Source: Jaltomata sinuosa (taxonomy: Eukaryota; Streptophyta; Magnoliopsida; Solanales; Solanaceae). From it: a stretch of DNA of 64,000 bases. The DNA lies in assembly GCA_003996215.1 (NCBI GenBank), contig QJPP01003108.1:124001-188000 (forward strand). Direction: 5' to 3'. Position numbers and translations under genes: made by a program. Shown in pieces: positions 57,865 to 64,000 of the stretch; the stretch's first letter is position 1, and every line of letters starts with the position of its first letter. The notes beneath the pieces were generated by a model. It saw only the letters and a list, made by a program, of their open reading frames with translations, was not told where the DNA came from and did no database searches.

Positions 57865-58204
57865 ATTTATAGGTAGGCTAGAAACCCTTAGGAAAATACC
57901 TTTAACCCCAGGCACTTCTCATAATTATTTCTTGTCATTAAAGAAATACCATATATATATATAAATATATATTTGGAGGAAAATTAATTGACTGATTTAT
58001 TACTTTACATGAGAGACAAGGTAATAATTAATTATCAAATATGTGATCCACAATAAAGTATCTTAAAAAGAGACGTAATTCTATCATTTCAGACATTAGA
58101 TCAAGAAATGTCCACATTATAAAAAGCAAATGCGATATTATTTTGTGATGAGTTAAAGTTGAAATGTATGCATACAACTTAAAGGAGGAAGCAATAGAAA
58201 TAGT
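57865..58204. other. AT-rich sequence upstream of the TATA-like site
   Basis: Pre-existing sequence into which E7 inserted, in reverse upstream of the TATAAATA. It has a short AT microsatellite (57949-57972). No gene, LTR end or primer site is seen. If the copia element has its own LTR promoter, part of it could lie here. Confidence 0.4.
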
Positions 58205-59040
58205 TGTAACACCCCAGGTGTTTTAATATTTTCCTTCATCTTGTATCAAAGATTTACGAGCCTAAATTTGAGAATTTTATTAGCATTGTCTGCATTCAAA
58301 AATATTTGATTCAAACTAAGAATTTGGTAAAAAGTTTTATTTTAATTGCCTTCCCAAAATATTTTAAATATTTATGAAACATACTATTGTTATGATATAT
58401 TTGTGTATGTATTTATATTATACGAATTTTATAATTTATTAATATTTTAATGAAGATAGTAAATTTAGTTATGTTAAAAATTATTATTATATGTAATAGA
58501 TGTTATTCGAAATATTAACTTATGAATTGAGATATATTTAAAAAATAATATTTATTTTACCACGAACTTATGCAATACACGAGTATATATATAATGAGAT
58601 AAAACGTGTCCTTGTGGTGCCACTCCACTCCACGTGGAAGTGAGGTGGAATACCCGATAAATTGTTTCAAGTGTGGTGGCAATTCTTAAACAATTAATAA
58701 ATGTTATTAAGTGTGCGCAACACTATTTAAAATGAAATTATTTTCATCCAAATGGGTTAGCTAAATCAATTTCCCACTACAACAAATGCTTCGTTATTTT
58801 CAATTTCCTCATATCGAAATATAGTTAGTCATTAACATTGTGAGATAAGGTATATGTATATATAAACGTTGTTGCACGGTGAAAGGAATTTCCTGGAAAA
58901 AATATCTTTGCTACGATTTTTGGTTATGGGTAGAATATTAATAATCTTCATCAAGTTATTTGAGCTCAGATTCTAGGCATGTAAGGCTATTCCTTTCTTT
59001 GGCATGATTCCTTAAGATTTTAAATCTTCATGTCTAGTGT
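58205..59040 (+). repeat. LTR fragment of the E1/E4 group
   Basis: It starts TGTAACACCCC and is homologous to the E4 LTR from about 44515 (TACGAGCCTAAATTTGAGAA, ATGATATATTTGTGTATG, ACCACGAACTTATGCAATAC), with an intact G-box at 58631-58636. Recognisable similarity fades after about 58985; the next 55 bases are not identified. Its continuation could lie beyond the window, past the family B element. Confidence 0.75.
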
Positions 59041-59169
59041 TGTAACGACCGGACCCATCGTTACTTTAAGAATCGCGAGGTCCAATTATTTCGGGAAATA
59101 ATTTAAAGTACGCTTGTTTAAGTAGGGTGATGTAGTGGAAGATTTCTGATTTTTAGAAATAATCTGGGC

Positions 59170-59260
59170 TGACATCACTCCACTATAGTGGTAATTATTC
59201 CGCTATAGCGTGACTGCCATAGCGGAGGGATAACCGCCATAGCGGAGTGACGGGAGGGAG
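59170..59260 (+). promoter_or_regulatory. CGCTATAGCGG-type cluster, family B LTR
   Basis: CTCCACTATAGTGG, TTCCGCTATAGCG, GCCATAGCGGAGG and GCCATAGCGGAGTGACG within 90 bases, ending about 20 bases before GGGATTTAATAG. Confidence 0.6.
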
Positions 59261-60202
59261 AAGCCTCAGGACGGGATTTAATAGAAGCTGCTCTCCTCCT
59301 TAGTTGGAAAACATATGAGGGTTTCTTAAAAAACCCTCCCATGCTTCTCCAAGTCTAGGGAACCATGAGGAGGAGGGGTCATGGCTGGAGGGACGCGGAA
59401 CAACGGGTTCGAGGATCATTATCCAGCCGAAAGTGCCTTCACAAAGCCAGAAACACATCCTTGCAGCTGTTTGACGCCAAGGTAGGCTAGGTTTTCATTT
59501 GAGTAGATAGACCTACTTACATTTTGTACCTATTGTATAGTGGAAAATGAGAATCCATGACTAGGATTTCGGGCACGGAGTCTGGTGGATTCGATATTGG
59601 TTATGAGTGAGCTAGGGATTGGTTGGATTTAATTGTGGGTGGATGGCATTTTTTATTTGGGCTGTTTATGTTTTATTGGTATGCTAAAATGATAGGACTC
59701 AGGGTTTGGGATGTCGGGAAGGTTCGAGGAACCGGGCATTTCAAGGATAACTAAATGGGTACGAAAATGGGAAACTCCTAGGTGAGGTTTCGGGAATATG
59801 GAGGGCATGAGGAGTAGTCGTTGGTTTTGCTAAGGGAAAAAGGATGGTAATTCGTATTGTTATTATCTATGTAAGTTCTGAAATCATTGTGGTTATTAAA
59901 TTATGCTAAAAAGGGAAACCATTCATTATATGTTAATAAAGGGTGAGTGTGTCTAGTCTTCGGATGGAGGTTGAGGCTAAGTTATATACCCGGGAAGAAG
60001 GGTAGGTGATGGTTAACGATTCTTGTGAATGTTGCATGTTTGTGTACTCTTATCTAAGTGTTTGTATGAGATGCATTGCTTAGGGAATTGTTTAGGAATG
60101 TCTAAGGGTCCTGTTTTACAGTCTAGTGAATTAAATTTTGTGTTTGCTCGTTGGTTTACAAGTTGATTGTTCATTATTGTGACTGTGGATTGACTGTCAT
60201 TA

Positions 60203-60310
60203 GGTTGGCTTGAGTACCACGCCTGATACGGGATAACACTAGCGGTTGGCTCGGGTATCACGCCTGGTATGGGATATACTAATGGTTGGCTCGGGCACTC
60301 CTAGTACGAG
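60203..60310 (+). repeat. 40-bp tandem, three copies
   Basis: Units start GGTTGGCT at 60203, 60243 and 60284, each followed by a TACCACGCC or TATCACGCC type core; the last is truncated. Confidence 0.75.
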
Positions 60311-61539
60311 TTTACTTTACTATATTTGTTGCATCGTGTCATTTGGTATTGGTTCCATGAGTGGACCAAGTTGTGTTATTAAACTGTGATACTGCTTATG
60401 GTCCTTGAGTGGCTGGGATATGGTTATGTCTGATTGAGTTGGTCTTGGTGTAGACAGGGTTATTCGTTTAACACTTAGGTTTTGTTAGAGGGGATCCCAG
60501 GGTGGGTCTGGGCTATATAAAAATGGTAAATGTCAAGTTTACTATATGTTGTACTGCTTTACTCAGTGCGGGAGTACTAATTGTTCTTTCTATGTTGAGT
60601 TCCTGAGAGGGCCGGGATTTATTATTATGTGGTGCATAGTTGGTCCTTAAAGGGTCGAGTTAGTGCGCTTAAGTGACAATGAATCGGGGTCGCATGTTAT
60701 TAGCGTAGATAATGTTCTAGGGATCTAGGACAGGTCGGGTAATTGTGTGTAGTGCCCTGGGTGTAGTGGTTCTGGAATGACATAGACTGGGTCATTTTTG
60801 GATGCATAGTCATGGGGGGTTGACTAGGATAAAGGTGAGGCAGTCAGAGTTGGATTTAGACTTGGGCCAAGGTTGTGTGACTTGGGAAGTCTAAGATTAG
60901 TATGACTTGGGAAGTCTAAGCTTAGCGTGATTCGAAAGATGTGAGAAAAAGGGAGTTGGCAGCAGAAGGAATAGAAAGGGGAGAGGTAAGGGATGTGAGT
61001 AGACGATCGGTTGAGATCGGGTCTGGTAAAGGTAGATGGTGGAGGATAGGCTATTCTGTTATTACATGCTTTCTCGGTTTCCTTATATGATGGTACATGT
61101 GGATTCGGGTCGACCGATGATGCCTACCAGTATGTGTAGTTGTACTGACTCTACTTTTGCTATGCCCTTTTTGGGTATAGTCTGGTTGCAGGGTTGGTGA
61201 TGTTTTATAGGTACATGACGATGGTGGTCTGCAACAGCTTCTGTCCTTTGATTCCATGATGGAAGTTGTGTCTATTTTAGTTCTCTCTATATATAAACCT
61301 TGTAGTAGGACTTGTACCTATGTAGACTAGATCCTAGGGAGGGTGTTTTAAGTTGTAAAACTGTTGTTTTTTAATCATCATATAAAGGATGTTGTAAAGG
61401 TTTTTCGTATATCAAAAAGGTTATCTCATGATTTGTTTTCTCTTTTCTGCATTTACCTATTGGACGGGTGGTAAGGATTCATCTATCTAGGTGCATAGAG
61501 TAGGCGCCCGCACGGCCCGATAGGTTGGGTCGTGATAGA

Positions 61540-61552
61540 TGGTATCAAAGCC
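61540..61552 (+). other. Primer binding site of the family B element
   Basis: TGGTATCAAAGCC: the initiator-Met primer site with one change (G to A), two bases after the LTR. Confidence 0.85.
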
Positions 61553-62236
61553 TAGGTTACCGGTCTCCTATTACAAGAGCAAAGTGTCAAATAGAGTCAT
61601 GCGGATTGGTTTGTTGACATCCACATCTAATCTTTGGGAAGCTATGAAGCACTCTAGGAAGTGCCTCCCTTTTTTCATCCTTTCGTGCGGATCATTTACT
61701 TGTTTGTATGGGTTGAGTCCAATTGGTATCTCTCGATTCCAATTGTTATCTCAGTAAGGTAAAGGAGGTCTTTGTACTTGAGTTACGACAAGACGAGCAA
61801 GAGAAGTTGGAACCGAAAAGGTTCCAATTGGTATCTGGCCTGAGAGGCTGTGGCAAGCACGGATGACCGGCTAATGGTCATCCATGGTACGAGTGAAGGG
61901 TGAAATTATGTGACTTGATTTGGTTGAGATTTGATTTGGTTGTTACTTGAAATTGAAATGTTGTGTTGTACAATTCTTGTGTGACTTACTTAGAATGTGT
62001 GTGAATTGTTATCTGCCGCGCATGTAGAGTCTGCAGAGGGTCAGTAGGTAAAAATTTTTGTGTACCTAAGGTTGTAGTAAGCCGTTAAATATTTTGATCT
62101 AAACGAGTGGTACTGCATATTTAAAAGTTCTTATCATTGGTTAAGATGATAAGGGATTGGGAACTGTGGATGTAGGGAAGCTTCAGTTTCAGGACAGTCG
62201 GACTTGGTTGGGAACCATGGGAACAAAGGAGTCATT
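61553..62236 (+). other. Leader/internal sequence without gag
   Basis: The first 130 bases look like a gypsy leader (AGGTTACCGGT..., CTTTCGTGCGG), similar in style to the leaders after 6455 and 39929. No gag frame follows. A word TCCAATTGGTATCT is present at about 61717 and 61825. Otherwise I see nothing coding; the element is interrupted or deleted here. Confidence 0.5.
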
Positions 62237-62575
62237 AGTGTGTAACGGCGAGAAGATATTATCGGGAAATAATTGGTGGTTGTGAATTATTTGAATTTGA
62301 TAATATGTTATGCCGAATTGTGATGCGTTTGATGCCAGGAATCGTCTCAAGGGTGGTTTAAAACCATGGAAGGATTCACAGGTCTAGATAACGTCAACTG
62401 GAAAGGCGGATGAGTTCATTCAGCTTAAAAATCAAATTTCTGTACTAGTTATCGTTGGGACCGCCATAGCGGACAGCATCGCTACGGCGCTTCCGCTATA
62501 GCGGAGTGGCATCCTCCATAGCGGAAGTGCGTGAGGAAGAAAGCCTGATCTATTTTCCTATATTTTCATTCCTTC
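62237..62575 (+). repeat. Possible second B-like LTR start
   Basis: GTGTGTAACGGCGAG, then TTATCGGGAAATAATT resembles the start of the LTR at 59041 (TGTAACGACCGG, TTTCGGGAAATAATTT). The region ends in a CGCTATAGCGG cluster (62458-62530) like that of family B. No LTR end is found in the window, so this may be a truncated LTR. Confidence 0.45.
62458..62530 (+). promoter_or_regulatory. CGCTATAGCGG-type cluster
   Basis: CCGCCATAGCGGACAG, TCGCTACGGCGC, TTCCGCTATAGCGGAG and TCCATAGCGGAAG. Closest to 59170-59260. Confidence 0.55.
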
Positions 62576-62757
62576 TCGGGGGAAATGTAAAAGCAAGTAT
62601 TAAGTTATGAATTACTGTGTAAATCAAGGAAAGCATGTATAACTAACTTATTACGCATAAAGAGGGAAATAGTGTCTAAAACTAGCATAACAAGCCCCAA
62701 ACGGGGGCAGAACCCAAAAAGTTGTAATGTCTGAAAGTAAAGGGGGGAGGGGAGGTC

Positions 62758-63921
62758 CTAAGCCTTATCATCACTCAGGAAGGGGAACTCCTGCCTGTCC
62801 TCGGGCACCAGAGTAGGGAGCTCTTGGCCCGGGGTAGCACAGGAGAACATGACTTTGATGGTCTTCCACATCTGGGCAAACATACGGTCCTGGGAGCACC
62901 TTTTCTTCTTCTCCTGCTCTAACTCCATTCAGAGTGCAGCAAAGTCCTGAGCAGAAGGGGGTGAGGCTGTACCTCCAGCGGCGGGGCCCTTCGTTACCCT
63001 CCAGACTGCGGCCAAGGTCTTCTCTAGCTGGGCGCTAGTGATCGGGGGCTCAGGCTGGGGAGGGGCAGGAGTGTCATCATCATCATTGGCATCCTCGACC
63101 GTCTTCCTGCTTCCTTCTTCGTCCACCTTTCTCTTCTTTTGGGAGACTACCTTCACTCGGATAGGGTCAAAGGGGTCGTCCATAGACACCTCCAAGTTAG
63201 TATGGTCCTCAGGCACCCTAACCCGCCTGCACAACTCATATATCAAGCCTAGAAGATAGGTGGCCTTCCTGTGACCCCAGTAGAATTCCTTCCACTCGGA
63301 GATGATTTGATCCCCCACATTCATGATAATTCTTTGCATGGCACAAGCAATCACCAAGGCCCGAGCATAGGTCACGTCGGTCTTATTACCCGATGGGCGG
63401 ATCCTTCGGGACACCAAGTTGAGCCACATCCTAGCCTCTGTAGAAAAGTAAGTACTAGTGACGCCCTCGGGGCTGACCCAGTAGACCTTATCCCTACACG
63501 TCTTATCCACTAGAGTGTCCCTTAACCAAGTCATATCCCAGAGCCAGAACTTAGCCTCGTAGGCTTCATTGGAGACGTGAGACACTCCAAGCACCCCATT
63601 GATAGTCTGAGCATCCACGGGGACGTCCACTCTGCGAATACGGATGGTTGAGTTGGGCTCATCCCAATGGACTGTAGGAAGAATGGCATAAAACTCCCCC
63701 ATCCAGGCTGTCTATGCGAAAAGAGGAGCTACCAACAAGTAACCCCAACCCAACTCTCTAATCTTGTGGTGGAAGGTGGCTACTTTTCCATCCACCATTG
63801 TCAGCTTGCACCCTCTCTCATAACAAATGCCCAGTCTTCGGTAATCTAGGAACCTCTCCCGGCTAGCTTTCTCGGGGAAACGCTCGTAGGAAGGCATGGG
63901 CAATTGTTGTCCTCCAGCCAT
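62758..63921 (-). pseudogene. Protein resembling the plant transposon protein domain family, two nonsense codons
   Basis: One continuous frame of 388 codons from ATG at 63921 to TAG at 62758-62760, interrupted by TAG at 63712-63714 and TGA at 62929-62931 (probably CGA to TGA). N-terminal part: MPSYERFPEKASRERF, YERGCKLTMVD, IRELGWGYLL. Core: GEFYAILPTVHWDE, IRIRRVDVPVDAQTINGVLG, TYFSTEARMWLNLVSRRI, DVTYARALVIACAMQRI and NVGDQIISEW. This order resembles the 'putative plant transposon protein' domain (Pfam PF20167 from memory) found near transposable elements in Solanaceae and other dicots; its biochemical role is not known to me. A basic KKRK stretch near 63130 could be a nuclear signal, and the tail is proline/acid-rich. 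It is antisense to the neighbouring LTR element. With two stops it is either a pseudogene or contains sequencing errors. Confidence 0.7.
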
Positions 63922-64000
63922 TGGAAGTATAACCTGTAATATGGTAAGAAAATCGGATTAGAACTCAATAAGGCATAAAGGATTTAGAAAAAGGGGGAAA
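63922..64000 (-). other. Upstream edge of the gene above
   Basis: In reverse the sequence TTTTCTTACCATATTACAG lies 13 bases before the ATG, an acceptor-like tract; an upstream exon beyond the window is possible. Confidence 0.25.

Larger units (their letters stand above)
59041..61537 (+). repeat. Family B LTR (5' LTR of a gypsy element)
   Basis: TGTAACGACCGG to GGGTCGTGATA, about 2.5 kb, followed two bases later by a primer site. It contains a CGCTATAGCGG cluster (59170-59260), TATA-like GGGATTTAATAG, donor-like CCAAG|GTAGGC (GT at 59482), three 40-bp tandem units (60203-60310) and a direct repeat of GACTTGGGAAGTCTAAG (60889, 60912). Related to the E5 LTRs and to 1-773/22274-22907. Confidence 0.88.

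Noticed and set aside
57949..57972. AT microsatellite as an origin or matrix attachment signal
   Set aside because: A short AT run in AT-rich plant DNA is not evidence of either.
60203..60310. CRISPR-like spaced repeats
   Set aside because: Units of about 40 bp are directly adjacent without unique spacers and recur at the same position in related plant LTRs.

Overview
Kind of DNA: this is plant nuclear heterochromatin made almost entirely of LTR retrotransposons inserted into one another. The elements are Ty3/gypsy chromoviruses (C-terminal chromodomain, initiator-Met tRNA primer site, very long LTRs: the Tekay/Del type) and Ty1/copia elements. The LTR types suggest a eudicot, probably Solanaceae; that is inference, not a database result. 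I see no intact cellular gene, no rRNA or tRNA gene and no CRISPR array.

Layout: the backbone from the left edge to about 49.9 kb is one decayed copia element on the minus strand (22908-23174, 24757-26314, 48318-48824, with a possible first exon at 49878-49887). It has been split three times. (a) An LTR of family B (1-773 plus 22274-22907) holds gypsy element E2 (minus, 774-22268, TSD CTTGG), and E2 holds gypsy element E1 (plus, 3213-14917, TSD GGAGG). (b) A non-coding element F (23175-24756) sits in the copia integrase-RT linker. (c) Gypsy element E5 (minus, 26315-48317, TSD AGGGT/AGAGT) sits in the copia gag. E5's 5' LTR holds gypsy E4 (plus, 33813-46484, TSD GAAGT), and E4's 5' LTR holds a solo LTR (33939-37064, TSD GTTTG/GTTTA).

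Further right, copia element E7 (plus, 49997-57864, TSD ATTTA) has landed in a TATA-box-like sequence. E7 itself carries a minus-strand solo LTR (52096-55629). Then come an LTR fragment (58205-about 58985), a family B LTR with primer site (59041-61537), a second B-like LTR start (about 62237-62575) and a minus-strand gene for a protein resembling the plant-transposon-protein-domain family, with two nonsense codons (62758-63921).

How parts relate: every protein gene here is broken by stops, frameshifts or deletions. The regulatory structure is better preserved. LTRs from different families carry family-specific clusters of short GC-rich palindromic repeats, in several cases next to a TATA-like box. 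They also share an AG|GTAGG donor-like site, and in E1 and E5 an acceptor-like pyrimidine tract ending CAG lies directly before the gag ATG. This suggests retrovirus-like leader splicing that would remove the primer site from gag-pol mRNA. That hypothesis, and a possible intron that splits the copia gag start codon from the rest of gag, are the leads most worth testing.
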